A DNA stretch of 64,000 nt from Phalacrocorax aristotelis (Eukaryota; Chordata; Aves; Suliformes; Phalacrocoracidae), in contig NC_134279.1 of the NCBI RefSeq assembly GCF_949628215.1, forward strand, positions 54,362,266 to 54,426,265. The letters are read 5' to 3'. Shown here one piece after another: positions 53,242-63,990 of the stretch (positions within the stretch are counted from its first letter, which is position 1; every line of letters begins with the position of its first letter). The translations under genes and the position numbers were made by a program. Under the pieces are notes generated by a model. That model had not been told where the DNA came from, did not search any database, and was given only the letters and a program-made list of their open reading frames with translations.

Positions 53242-56200
53242 CAATAAAATTGTCAGATTTAGACTGACTTTGTATTCCTAGACTAATACTAAGCCCTCTG
53301 TTTTGCTTTGCTATTTTAACATGTTATATCATAAAATTAATTAGGTGAATGATGCCTGAGCTGACATATTTATATTCCAAAAAGCCTGAAGATGGCGTAG
53401 AAACAAGTCAAAGTTAATCGATGAGATTTCTTGTTATAACTACTCATGAGAAGTCATAGAACAGAGCACTCTCAAGTGACTTATCTTTCCAACCACTGTT
53501 GCTTCAAAATGGGCCTTCAGCCTAGAATAATGGCCCCAAGTGATAACAGAGTCAAATGCAAAGAGTCATAAGCCTTGTAAACACATGAAATAATTTGATA
53601 CTTCTTTAGTTTAAAATACAAACTCTACTTCGATTTTGTAATAAACCAGTTCTACTGAAAAATCTCTTCTCATTTTTAAAGAATAGTGCCCTAACATTGC
53701 CTAGTTACATGAAGGACAAGGCAGCTGAAATGTTAAGTATTCACCAGTCTCAAGTACAATTTTTTTCATTCTTGCTCTCTCTCCAGGTGTACTAAAACCA
53801 GTAAACTGAATCCATTTATGCTGTGTGAAACCAGGATAGTAGATCATGTTCAGAATGGATTCCCTCTCTCTTTATCAGCCTTTCTGACCGGATGTTTCAG
53901 AAGGACAGGACAGCAAAACTGGACTTTACATGCAACATCATCACTTAGTGGCACATGGGTATTTAGTTAATAGCCACAGCAAATTAGAACTTCACTAACA
54001 CTGCAATTTTATTGGGAAACTTGTATAACACACTGCCAGTATACAGAATAAGTGTGTAAGCCACTACTGTGAAAAAGCTTTTCTTCTGCAACAGAAAGAC
54101 TCTTAGCAAACAAACCTTCAGCTGTTAGCAATGGAAAGAAGTACATTCTAAAACATTTTTATATTGGATTTCTTGAAATTTAAGGCAAACCTCTCTTTCA
54201 GAAAAGAAAAAAAAAAAAAAGGAGGAAAGCAAAAAGCCGTGAAACTACTTGAAAGTACCAGTTAAAAAGTGTGCAGTGTAGCTAAACAGATAAAACATTG
54301 CTTAAAAGACAAGTTTTAATCCGTCTCATGGGCAAATTAAAACACACAAAAATGATAGAACTTTTGAACTGTGAATGTGCTCCACAGTGAAGCTGTATCT
54401 TTCTGTAACTGCAAGTCATGCCAAAAGAAAAAAAAGTAAAAATGGATGTTTAAATCCGTACCATACCAAAGCAGCAGAAATGCTTTAGGAGCAATATGGG
54501 AAAGAACATTAAAACCTCTTCAAATTGATCAGAAGCAGGCAGTCTGCAAAAGAGTTTGCAAGCCTAAGAAATGAACAAGTATGAAAGGAGCCTTTGAGGG
54601 TTTGAAGGCTACGTCACAAAAGCCAAATGAATTATTTGTCTGTGATAGAGACTACTTTCCCAAAGTTTTTAAAAACTGGGAATGAATGAACAAGGACCTG
54701 CCTGAAACATTTTAGAACAAATTTGTAAATCAGGACCAAGTCATTAGGATTTAATGGTACTTTTTATCACCAACTGCACAGTGTGATATTCAGGAGTAGT
54801 AATGGCTCAAAAACCCTAAACAATCAAGCCCCTGAAGGAGTCAGCACCTAAGCACAGAGGATGACTCAACTGAACAAACTTTATTTTCAGAGAGTCTTCA
54901 GATAGGTCCTCCAAGGGCATCATAGCTACTGTGAAATAGAAGGGGCCTTTAGTGTACTCCTAGGCCATTAATTCAGAAAGGAGAGGAACCAATAGCTAGT
55001 TGTCTTAAGTGAAAAATTTCAAAGCTCTTTTCAGCATCAGTTGATGTGAAAAAAGCATAATACTCAAAGCTAACTGTGACTGCAGACTCCAAACAACCTT
55101 GATTCTGACAAGATCCTCATGGACAGAATGACAGAATTTAATATAATTTATTGCATGACTAATAAATCTGGGAAGGAAAACTCCAACCCTAACTCTAAGA
55201 CAGCTTCTGCTTCCCCCAGAAAGTTCTAAAAGTGTGGAAAGCTCACTGAAAACATTAGCCCAAGCTACCAAATGGCAACAAGCTTACTAGTCAAGGAAAA
55301 CCAGAGAGAGCATTTAGAAATTCTCTATGCTCAATACCATCAACTAGTGTTGAATCTAAGCAAGGCTTAGAAAACCTGTACAGGGCAGCATAGGTCAGAT
55401 AGGAATCCACACTCAAGTAAGGCAAGACTGAATAGACCAAAACTCAATCCTTGAGCATGACTACAGAGGACAGATGTGTCTAAAATAACTGACAAGGCTT
55501 GTAGGAAAATGATTGTTTCTCTCACCAGGAAAAAGACAGTTGCCAGAGAGGTTTAATATAAAGAGAGTATGCTTTTGTATGCCCTTCAAGTTTAGTTTTA
55601 GCTTTTATTAGAACAAGTCCAGAGGACAAGAAACACCTCAGTTAGCCTAGGAGGATACGAGTATATTAGATCACTAGTCACACCATTTAGCAGATGCTCA
55701 AGCAAAAACAACTTCTACCTGTATTTTATATTCTTTTTTTGTGCATTGCAAGGAAGCATTGGCTGGCAAGAGGATGCACATAAATCACTTCATATTAAGA
55801 CTTACTCTCAAGGAATAGATTAATATGTACCTATACAATAAGCAGCTGTAAAAGCACATACAATTTTCAATCACTCAACAATATTGGTCTTGCTCTTCAA
55901 GGATCTTCACACTGGTGTTTTTTTTACATGGAATATTGCAACATTTTCCTGTTTGTTTGAAATAGGCAGGTAATGGGCAAATGATGTAGTAGTATCTGCT
56001 CTTTAAGTTTGAGACAATCTTTCAATCATGCTCCTTCGCTGGAGGACATGAAAATACATACAGCCTAATGAAATAACTTTGAAGTTTTTTAGACTGCAGA
56101 AGCACTTTAAGGTTGACTGGCCAACTTCTAAAAACCATGATCAAGCATTTGGAATAAAAGATGAATATTAAGAGGGACTTTTTCAATGGATTTGTAAATT

Positions 56201-56324
56201 AAGGATTAAATTTGCACATGGCAGCAGAATGTTTCTACATTACAATTAAAAAGTATTCACATCCATGAAACAGAAAAGCCTTCATACAGAAGTACCTAGA
56301 CAAGAAATTTTTAGAACACAAACT
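53242..56324. other. AT-rich intergenic DNA 3' of the lncRNA gene
   Basis: No supported gene. It includes a run of about 15 A near 54207. Confidence 0.5.
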
Positions 56325-57146
56325 TCTGGTAGAATTCTCATGTTTTATTTCAAATAATCCATAGACATAGAAATAACAGTTTAAGAAACCCCAGTTTCCA
56401 CAAATGGCAAGGTTCCTGTTTAAACATGATCATTGAAGATGTGTAGTTTCAGCTATTGCTTGTCTCAGTTTCACTTTCAAGACAATCCATCACAGGCAAG
56501 AAATGAATTCATGAGATGACTCCAGAAGTCAGCTGCTCATCAAATTATAAGCTGATGGTTTATAACAGTTCCAACCCCTTGCACATGCTGGTTTCCTCCC
56601 TGTGAAAGAAGTTTTGTTTAACTGGCAGTCAGCATTGCACACACAGAAAAGGCTGGCCTAAGGTTGAGCTGTATGAACATGCTACATGGCACTAACCCTT
56701 AAGTTGGAGCCATTTCTCAATATGAATTTCTTGTCTGTACAGGACAGGATTTTCCTTCTCCATATCATTAGTATGGATTCCATTCCAGAGGAACAGCCAG
56801 ATTAGAGTAAATGGATCCAATAACTATTGTGACTATAAGCTTTCCTCAGGAGTTTTCCAAGATAGAACTTTATACAGATCTAGACAATCTAACAATTTCC
56901 ACACAGGTTTCCACTGGTCCAAACTAATTTGGTTTTGGGGTGGGTTTCCTGCCCCCACCGCCCTTTTTTTTTTTTAGTTTTCAGGTAAGGAATAGTTTAA
57001 ACTTGTTTAGCTATAGAAGACAATCCCACCACTGACATCTGATAATCCTTTTTATACCACATACCTGGAGGCCAATCCATTTACAAGAAGCCCTTCACTC
57101 AAGATATTTCACGTAGGTTCATGAAGCATCAGCACACTTGAGAAAC
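56325..57146 (-). ncRNA. DANCR: DANCR-like lncRNA terminal exon
   Basis: The acceptor ATCTTATTTTCCAG precedes 57146. The first minus-strand AATAAA I find downstream is at 56349-56344, so the exon would be about 820 nt. Length and end are inferred. Confidence 0.4.
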
Positions 57147-57284
57147 CTGGAAAATAAGATTTACATGAAAGAGACATTAAGACTCAAATAACATGATAAT
57201 CAGACAACGGTTCAAAACCTAACTACAAACTATTTTGAATGCAATAGAGTTGATTTTGGCCAATTCCTAAAGGCCAGTAGTTTC

Positions 57285-57419
57285 ATGTGTTTCTCTCAGC
57301 ATGCTCCAAAGAAGAGTTTCAGCCTCACCTCTGGGTTTTAGAGAGAACTTTTATACCCCTCCGTGTTGGCCACTTAAGACACTGCCAGACTTAAGAGGGC
57401 AAAGCATAAAAGGGGAGTA
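57285..57419 (-). ncRNA. SNORA26: H/ACA box snoRNA, probable SNORA26
   Basis: Read on the minus strand this 135-nt segment has the full H/ACA plan. The 5' hairpin (57415-57355) has a CCCC:GGGG base, an internal pocket, and an upper stem built from two CTTAAG copies around an 11-nt loop. The H box ATAAAA is at 57354-57349. The 3' hairpin has base TTCTCTC:GAGAGAA, a pocket of TAAAAC opposite AGCATGCT, and an upper stem CCAGAGGTGAG:CTCTTCTTTGG (11 positions, with G-U pairs and one mismatch) closed by a 7-nt loop. ACA is at 57290-57288, three bases from the end. The pocket-to-ACA distance is 15 nt, within the 14-16 rule for pseudouridylation guides. It lies in the last intron of the host gene, about 138 nt before the acceptor. 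The name rests on synteny; the rRNA target is not derived here. Confidence 0.75.
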
Positions 57420-57555
57420 GGTTATAGCACCAATTTTTTCCTCATTAACTAAGGTGATCTGAACTTACCATATACTCAAAAGAGGTATTACAATTTAAGA
57501 ACTATCCAAAAGATGTAAAAAAATCCGCAGTTGTATTACACTAGAGCACACTTAC

Positions 57556-57664
57556 CTTCTAGCAGAAGGTATGATTTGTTCTAAAGTCCTGAGCATTGCT
57601 TCCAATTTAGGTGTGATCATCCATGTCTAGAATATTTCAAACATGAAGTTGTTAAGTGAGACCC
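57556..57664 (-). ncRNA. DANCR: DANCR-like lncRNA exon 3
   Basis: 109 nt between TTGGTGCTCTTCAG and AGAAG|GTAAGTGT on the minus strand, the strongest donor in the model. It lies immediately upstream of the snoRNA-bearing intron. Confidence 0.5.
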
Positions 57665-58032
57665 CTGAAGAGCACCAAGAGAAAAAATTAAATTATAATT
57701 TGTATTATGCCTAACTACAGACCTTCTTAAATCCATATACTACAAAGTTGCAGAAGTCATTTACATAAAGTTCCTTATCAAATCAAAACCTAGAGCAAAA
57801 GGTAGTAAATGGTTCAATCTGTTGAAAAGATTCTCTTCTAATCAGCCCATTTAAACGACATAGAACATCTTTTTAACATCTTTTAAAATATATTGATAAT
57901 CAGAAACAATGGAAAGTGTATTACAGCTGAATTGCTTTCAGTGTTGACACTACATGAAGGAAACTGTAAATATCTAGGTTTAACAGGCGGCTCTTTACCA
58001 GCCAATCCGTTGCAACCTTGTGGCCTACTTAC

Positions 58033-58204
58033 ATACACCTTGTAACAAGTTGTACTGAACTGAACCGAGAGGCATCACAGGTCACTGTTACAGACACACT
58101 AGGAGGCTGGGCCAAAGGCCTATGCAATCAGTGATTCTTGATGCAGCCTACAAAAAATGCAACCACTGCACTGAATCAGATTTAAGGTGTGTGCAGCACA
58201 ATAC
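58033..58204 (-). ncRNA. DANCR: DANCR-like lncRNA exon 2
   Basis: 172 nt with pyrimidine-rich acceptor (CTTCTAAATTACAG) and perfect donor GTAAGT on the minus strand. It contains two inverted-repeat stems (AGGCTG/CAGCCT and TGTAACA/TGTTACA). There is no coding frame of note. Confidence 0.5.
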
Positions 58205-58254
58205 CTGTAATTTAGAAGAAAGCAGAAGGGTACAAATGTACACAAACACTTCTT

Positions 58255-58369
58255 TGTCTCACGGCGATACTGACCAGTACCCTCAGACAGGAGTTTAAGC
58301 GGTACAGCGCCAGGACCCAGAGCCCTCCGTTCCCAAAGCCCTACCTAGCCAGCCCTAGGCCGTGAGACA
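58255..58369. repeat. 11-bp perfect inverted repeat, 93-nt spacer
   Basis: TGTCTCACGGC at 58255-58265 and GCCGTGAGACA at 58359-58369 are exact reverse complements. They flank most of the short intron between the lncRNA's long exon 1 and exon 2. Confidence 0.85.
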
Positions 58370-58913
58370 CGCGATGCAGTCGGTGTCCCTTACCTACAGG
58401 CCTCCAAAGGCACGGCTCCAGAGGCCCAGCGCTCCCCGCTGGCGGGGCCTGCCGCGCTTCGCCTCCTGCCGCCGCCGGCAGCGGCCCAAGCCTTCGGGCG
58501 GGGGGGCTGTGCAGGCCTCGCCGGTACCCGGGACGCCTTCCGCCGCCTTCCTGCCCCCCCGCGCCGGGCGGCCGCCATGGGGCTGCGGGCGGCCCGCCCA
58601 CGCCACACGCTGCGGAGGGAGAGAGAAGTCAGGCGGGAGCGGCCAGGGGGGGCCGGGGAAGGAGGGGAGGGGAGCGGCTTGTGCCTCACGACAGGATGCA
58701 GGGCGGAGGGGGCGGCTCCGCGCTGGGTTTCTGTGAGGGAAAGACGCTCTATCCCCCTGTGTTGACTCCTCGGACCACCGCCAGGCTCCGGGAGGGCAAG
58801 ATGTGAAGGGAAGGCGCGGGTAGGTCCGGTCCCGGTCCGGTCCCACCCCCACCCGTTAGGAGCCCAGAGGTCCCAGCCGGAGCAGCCACCGCCTTACCAC
58901 AACGAGAAGCGGC

Positions 58914-58953
58914 GGGGAAAGAGGGATGGTGGTGCCGTCCGCGGCCTTAAATA
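58914..58953 (-). promoter_or_regulatory. DANCR: TATA box and 5'TOP-like start of the lncRNA
   Basis: Minus strand: TATTTAA at 58953-58947, then the pyrimidine run TCCCTCTTTCCCC at 58926-58914. A start at a C around 58925-58923 would be 28-30 nt from the TATA box. Pyrimidine-tract starts of this kind are a hallmark of snoRNA host and ribosomal protein genes. Confidence 0.55.
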
Positions 58954-59016
58954 CACGCCCGCCGATCCCGCGAGAGCCCGCAGTCCCCGCGGGAGGGGCG
59001 GGGAGGGGCGGGTCGG

Positions 59017-59100
<84 letters not shown>
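59017..59100. repeat. Perfect (GTCT)21 microsatellite
   Basis: 84 bp of uninterrupted GTCT (ACAG on the minus strand), 65-150 bp upstream of the lncRNA TATA box. It gives the TDRQ repeat in spurious open frames. A run this long and pure is likely length-polymorphic. Confidence 0.97.
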
Positions 59101-59102
<2 letters not shown>

Positions 59103-59420
59103 GGGTGGGGGTTGAGCAGCGCACCGCAGCCGGTAGTAGCCCGTGAGGGGAGAGGCTGCCGGGCTGGGCTGCGCCTCCCTTCCCGCGCTCCCCCCGCGAG
59201 GAGGCGGCGTGGGGCTGCCCCTGGAGCCGGGGGGCGGCCGATGCCGGCGGGCGGCCTTCCTTCTGCCCCGACGAGAGCGGCCCGGTGGCTCAGTCGGTCA
59301 GGCAGGGGCGGACCCGCGGCCTGGGCCACGACGGGGCTTTCGTCTTCGTTGGGACGTGGTTGTCCATCTCTGCCCAGGCCGAACTCTAGGGGCCCGGAGG
59401 TTTTTAAATTAGAGAAACAA

Positions 59421-60764
59421 AAGTGTATTCGGTGTGAAGTAGGAGCTGTGTAGCGGTTTTGAGGAACCAAATGCTGCTGATCTCTGTCTAAACTCCCACC
59501 TAAGCCCTGCTTTAGGAGGCTTAGGGCCTGTCTGTAGGGATAGCGAAGTAAGCCTCCAGCCTGCGCTAATACCCCGGCTGCTGCAGCACATGCAGCTCGC
59601 CCTAGAGTGTGCCGGGGCTGCCGTTCGCAGGGCGGCGCGGTGCCTCCAGGCCTGTCCTGCCACGAGTTGCCGCACAGCGTGGGTGCAAAACACGGCTGCT
59701 GTCCTACCTCAGCTGAGATGTGCTGCCTGACCAGGGATGCTATTAGGAGTAGTAGGGTGAGTACAAGCAAATGAGCATAAACTGGGAGTTAGTAATTTGT
59801 AACACTGAGACTTCAAGGGTTGCCCAGCAAAGCTAGTAGGTAGGAATGGCAATATCTTTGTTCCCGTGGCGTTCTGAATTCAACAAAAGTCCCTGCTTCA
59901 CAAAGAGGTGGCTATGTTGCTGGTAATTCATAGCTTCCTGTCTCAGTAAGAAGCAGTATGTCTTGGCTCATCTGCGTTGTTGCCAGCACAGCACCTGTAA
60001 GTGTGCAGAAAGAAGACAACAGGTTGGCCCAGTACCCCTGAGAGTTTTCCGAACCCTGCATTTAAATTACCCTGATCCTGATTCAGCCTGAAACAGTCAC
60101 ATAGTTGCAATCAAGGGATCGCTCTAGAAATTTCTTATCGCTTCTAGTTACCTCTTCTAATTCTTTATACTTGCTTAAAACATTGTTGCAGATGTAATCC
60201 CCGTGCCAGTAGGTTCATTGTGAGTACATCAGGATTCAAACGCTCTCTCAGGGCTCTGGGTACATCACCCTCTGGATATGAACTTGTGAGGCCTGCAGCT
60301 TTGGGTTATTTCAGCTGGGCTTCTCTGCAATGACCATTTTCCACAGTTTGACACATCAGTCAGATCAGTTCTTTCTCGTAACGTAGCCAAAAACATGAAG
60401 TGGCATCCAACCTTTACATTTTTGCCACCTGTGCTGGTATGTCAAGCTCAGTTTCTTCTTTTCCAGTACAGAATGTAGACAGGCACCTCTATTAGCACAG
60501 TAAACGAGTGATCAGTATCCATCCCAGACGAGCATTTTAATAATTCAGATAAAATCCTACTCCTTTATCCTCCTCTGCATGAGCTTTCCTCTACCTTCTC
60601 CACACAAACTTTACCTTGTTTGCCTTCTCTCTGCCTCCATGAAACTTACTTTCTTGTCTGACAGTGGCACAACTTCAAGAGGAGGAATGCAGAGGCCACC
60701 TGCCCTGTCTGTCCCTTTCCAAACCTTCCCTATAGAACAAATTACTGTCCTAGCAAGGGTCAGA
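59421..60764. other. Sequence beyond the CpG island, no gene assigned
   Basis: It holds the possible plus-strand exon end at 59756 and otherwise nothing recognisable. I did not find the first coding exon of USP46, the next gene expected from synteny. Confidence 0.4.
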
Positions 60765-60850
60765 TGTGGATTTGAGCCTCTTTACATGCAGGCAGGGTTC
60801 TCCTGTTTCCTGGGCAAGTGCTGTAACCATTGAGTTACTGCCTACAAAAC
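60765..60850 (-). mobile_element. tRNA-like SINE remnant
   Basis: The minus strand reads TAACTCAATGGTTACAGCAC followed about 35 nt later by GGCTCAAATCCA. These resemble pol III A-box (TAGCTCAATGGTTAGAGC) and B-box (GGTTCAAATCC) sequences of tRNA-derived SINEs. A complete tRNA cloverleaf cannot be made. Confidence 0.45.
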
Positions 60851-63755
60851 TGCAGGCGGAAATGCCTTTTCTATGTTTTGTTGGAGGGAAAGGGCTGCCT
60901 CTAACTTTTATCTGAACAAACTTCTCAACTGGGTACTGAGTCTGCGTACGAGCCTCGGTATCTTGGGGACTTGTGGGAAAGCCCTCATTACTGGTGGATC
61001 TAAGTACAGCTTAATTTTGAGACGGATCCTAGATCAGTGACCAGGAGAGATGCAGGTCTGGTCATGAGCACAATTTGCAAGAACTTTACTTATGGGAGCT
61101 TGATTAGTGAACATGACAATATTTAAGGGGCGTGTGTGTATAGACAGTTGTTACAAGAACTACACTTAAGAATCTGATATTTAATGCGCTACCTTTGTTC
61201 CACACTGTCACCCCATGGCAAAGAAGAGCCTTTGGTTCTTTTCAGTGTGAGAGGTTAGCAGGTTCTATGCATGCCCAGGAAAAACTGTCAGGAACCTGGT
61301 CAGCCTTGCCAGTAGATGTTAGGTGTGTTCACATTAGGGCACTTCTACTTGAGGTAGCCATGGAAAAGAATGTCTGAAGGTCTGCATTTTGAAGTCAGCT
61401 AAGTGGCAGCTGGGCGCCTTGGCTGTTTTGTGGATTTAATGTTGAGCTTTTTAAGGAGTCTGTGGTGATCTGACCTCAGTTGTTCAAATCCTGAATAGTG
61501 GTGCTCTAATCAGCCAAGTCTCTCTTTGTGGGATGCATGAATTTAATCTCAAAGTCACGGGTCTGATACCTCTCTCAGCTGAAAGACTTTTGAAGACAAG
61601 TTCTTTAAAAACACCATGTTGGGTTCACTACAATGCACAATTATCAATAATGTTTCATTTCAATTTCACTGTCTTTCTCTACAATGATGTGAAGGAAAAG
61701 CAAGCAAGTAAAATCCTGATGTGACCATCAGTCTTTGCAGATGGATGACAGTATCCATCTGCATTAAATAATTGGCACATTTGGGACCTTACAGAGTTTG
61801 TGGGGTTTTTGTTCCTGTTTTTTTCCTTGAATAAAACTTTGAGGTGCTAATGTAATAAAAATGTAATTTGATTAATTTATGCCCCAATTTACATAAAATG
61901 AAAACGCTATTTTAAATTCATGCTGAAAATAGACTAAATGCCACCTATAGCCTGTCTGCTGTCAAAATATCCTTTGTGTTTTGTCCTCAGAGTGTATGTT
62001 AGTTAAAATTAGAGCCTGTAGAACAGAACAAAAATAATAAATAAAATCTTTGGAGGAGAAGAAGAGAAGGGCAAGCCAGAATTGTTATTTCCTTTCCAGA
62101 GTCAGAAATAGCAATACATTTCTCTTAGAAGCATAAGTTTTCTGTTATTTTTGCTCAGTGAGTCTCTTTTTGTTTGATAAATTACTTTCATGACTAAAAA
62201 TTTTGGTTCTTTCTTTCTAGCCAATATGTATGACTAGAACTGAAACAGTATTTTTCCAACTGAAAGCACATTTTGTATAGGTAAGAAAAATGTTAGTGAA
62301 GCTTGCAGGTGAACTTCCTTGCTGGATAAAACACCTGATAGAAAGGCTTCTGGCTTATGGAAATGTAGGAATATTTTCAGCTGGGTAGTGAGTGTCAGGG
62401 AAGATTAATATTATGTAAACTGGTGAAGCAATACACAGAAGTTCTTTTATAGTCATTCTTCAAAGCTCCTAATACGTTTTTTCTGAAACACAATTAAGCA
62501 GAAGGAAAAAAGCAAGAGTAAGATATTATGAGATAATCACACCTCTAGACTGTTATCAAGCACCAGACTGACTGTAAAGGCCTAAAGAGCCCCTCCATAG
62601 AATAGACGGTTTAATGGTTATCACTACAGAACTATGAGCCCCTTTTATCTACTCAGTCAGCTTTCAGTGTATTTGGCATCAATGTATTTGCATCTGTCTT
62701 ATTCTGCGATCTTTGGGCTTTCAAACATGATGTCTGGACAAAAAAAAAAATCAATGTATTTTGTTTTCTTCTGTAAAATAGCAAAGTCTGAGGAAAAAGG
62801 AAGAGACGGTATTCCCTCTCTGCTGACTAGTATAATGTTTACATTAGCAAAGATAGGCAAGATTCAGAGATTAATTTAATCCAAAGTTTTATTATCTGTG
62901 CTTCATATTTGCTAGGTGACAGTAGGACTTGTTAGGATTCTGAAGAGAAAGCTTTACTGTATTCTCATTCAAGAGAAATAATTTATCAGATAATTTGAAA
63001 TGTTGGGTAGGGGTTGCTTTGAAGCTGACAGTCTTAAAGAAGAGTAGTGATTCCAAAGTTGGGGTAGGTTTTTTTTTGTTTGTTCGTTTTGGGTTTTTGT
63101 TTTTTTTTTAAGACTAAGGGCCGTGCCAGAAGACTCCCCACATCTTCTGTGGATTGCCATAAAGTTTTCATGGACTACAACTCACTCTTACCATTAGAAT
63201 TTCAGGTGTAATAGTGAAATAGAGTGGCTTCTGCAGACCCGCTATGAGCCATGCGAACAGCCTCAGTCCATGGACTGCAAGTTGGCATTTGGCATTGCAC
63301 TAAAGCTCCCAATCTGTTCTGCAGTGGGAGCCAAGCTTCGTGGAAAATCCTTAGTCCTCCTGCTTGTGTCTACATGTGTGCCATTCTGTTAAAGATATAT
63401 TGATATTTTTTGTAGGACATAATTTAATATGAAATACAATATATTTAAAAAGTTTGTAAAATTCTAAACTTATATTGTGAGCACTGAAAATATTTTGGAT
63501 AGCTGAATTCTCTTTTAATCCTTATTATATATTCTCCTACCTTCCAGAGAACCTGAGCGTTGTTTTAACTGCCTTTTCCATTACAATGACCTTTTATTTG
63601 CCTGGAAATGTATCCTAAATTTGATTCTGTTCCAAACACTTGTTCAGCAAAACTGACAGATGATTACCCATTTCTGGACCAGAGTTTATTACAAGAAAAA
63701 CATAAATGAAGCCTCTGTGGAATTTTCCAAGATTTCTGGAGAGGAAATGCAATAT
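60851..63755. other. Intergenic DNA, no gene seen
   Basis: AT-rich, with an A tract near 62738 and a T-rich run at 63068-63112. No supported exon. Confidence 0.45.
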
Positions 63756-63990
63756 CCTCTTTGTAGCCCAGAGAAAGCAGACACTCTAGTCCCAGCTTTG
63801 CTACTAACTTTCCTGTGTAACTTTGGACAAGTTGCTACATTTCTGCTGCCTGTTTTCTTGCTTGTAAGAGAAGCTAATATTAACTTGCCACCCAATAATC
63901 TGACAAGTCTGGCTGAATGTTTGCAAAGTACTCTGAGAACGTCAGATGGAAAATGTTATGAAAGTCCAAGCCTCTGCTTAGCCAAAGAGG
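63756..63990 (+). mobile_element. MIR/CORE-like ancient SINE
   Basis: The order of motifs follows MIR: CTCTAGTCCCAGCTTTGCTA, then GTAACTTTGGACAAGTTGCT, then a CTGTTTTCTTGCTTGTAAGA stretch. It ends TGTTTGCAAAGTACTCTGAG, a wording found in CORE-SINE/L3-type tails. Diverged, with the right edge near the window end. Confidence 0.6.

Larger units (their letters stand above)
56325..58925 (-). ncRNA. DANCR: Spliced snoRNA-host lncRNA, probable DANCR orthologue
   Basis: Inferred minus-strand transcript. The start is at about 58925 within TCCCTCTTTCCCC, 28-30 nt after a TATTTAA box. Exon 1 has alternative donors at 58898|GTAAGG or 58394|GTAAGG. Exon 2 is 58033-58204 (acceptor TAAATTACAG, donor GTAAGT). 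Exon 3 is 57556-57664 (acceptor GTGCTCTTCAG, donor GAAG|GTAAGT). The last exon is 57146 to about 56325 (acceptor TTATTTTCCAG, AATAAA at 56344-56349). Exons lack a sustained reading frame. An H/ACA snoRNA sits in the last intron, as expected for DANCR, the human host of SNORA26, whose place and orientation relative to RASL11B and SCFD2 match. Human DANCR restrains progenitor differentiation; function here is inferred only. The exon chain is my reconstruction and could differ in detail. Confidence 0.6.
58290..59420. promoter_or_regulatory. CpG island, probably bidirectional promoter
   Basis: GC-rich, CpG-dense block containing the start and exon 1 of the minus-strand lncRNA. A plus-strand donor (GTAGG|GTGAGTAC at 59756/59757) just outside it hints at a divergent transcript. 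Long open frames here on both strands come from base composition and the microsatellite, not from genes. Confidence 0.75.

Noticed and set aside
18730-56300. Search for an ERVMER34-like or other envelope-type gene in the RASL11B-DANCR interval
   Set aside because: No long frame with envelope-like features was seen; the human element at this locus is specific to mammals.
58035-58155. Plus-strand H/ACA-like arrangement (TGTAACA/TGTTACA stem, ACACTA, AGGCTG/CAGCCT stem, ACA)
   Set aside because: It lies on the opposite strand to the host gene and inside its inferred exon 2; the second hairpin folds as a three-way junction without a guide pocket, and a far better H/ACA candidate lies in the last intron.
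58856-59770. 304-codon open frame on the minus strand
   Set aside because: It exists because (ACAG)21 keeps a frame open in GC-rich promoter DNA; it overlaps the TATA/TOP promoter and has no protein-family features.
61470-61500. tRNA B-box-like GTTCAAATCC
   Set aside because: No A box or cloverleaf upstream.
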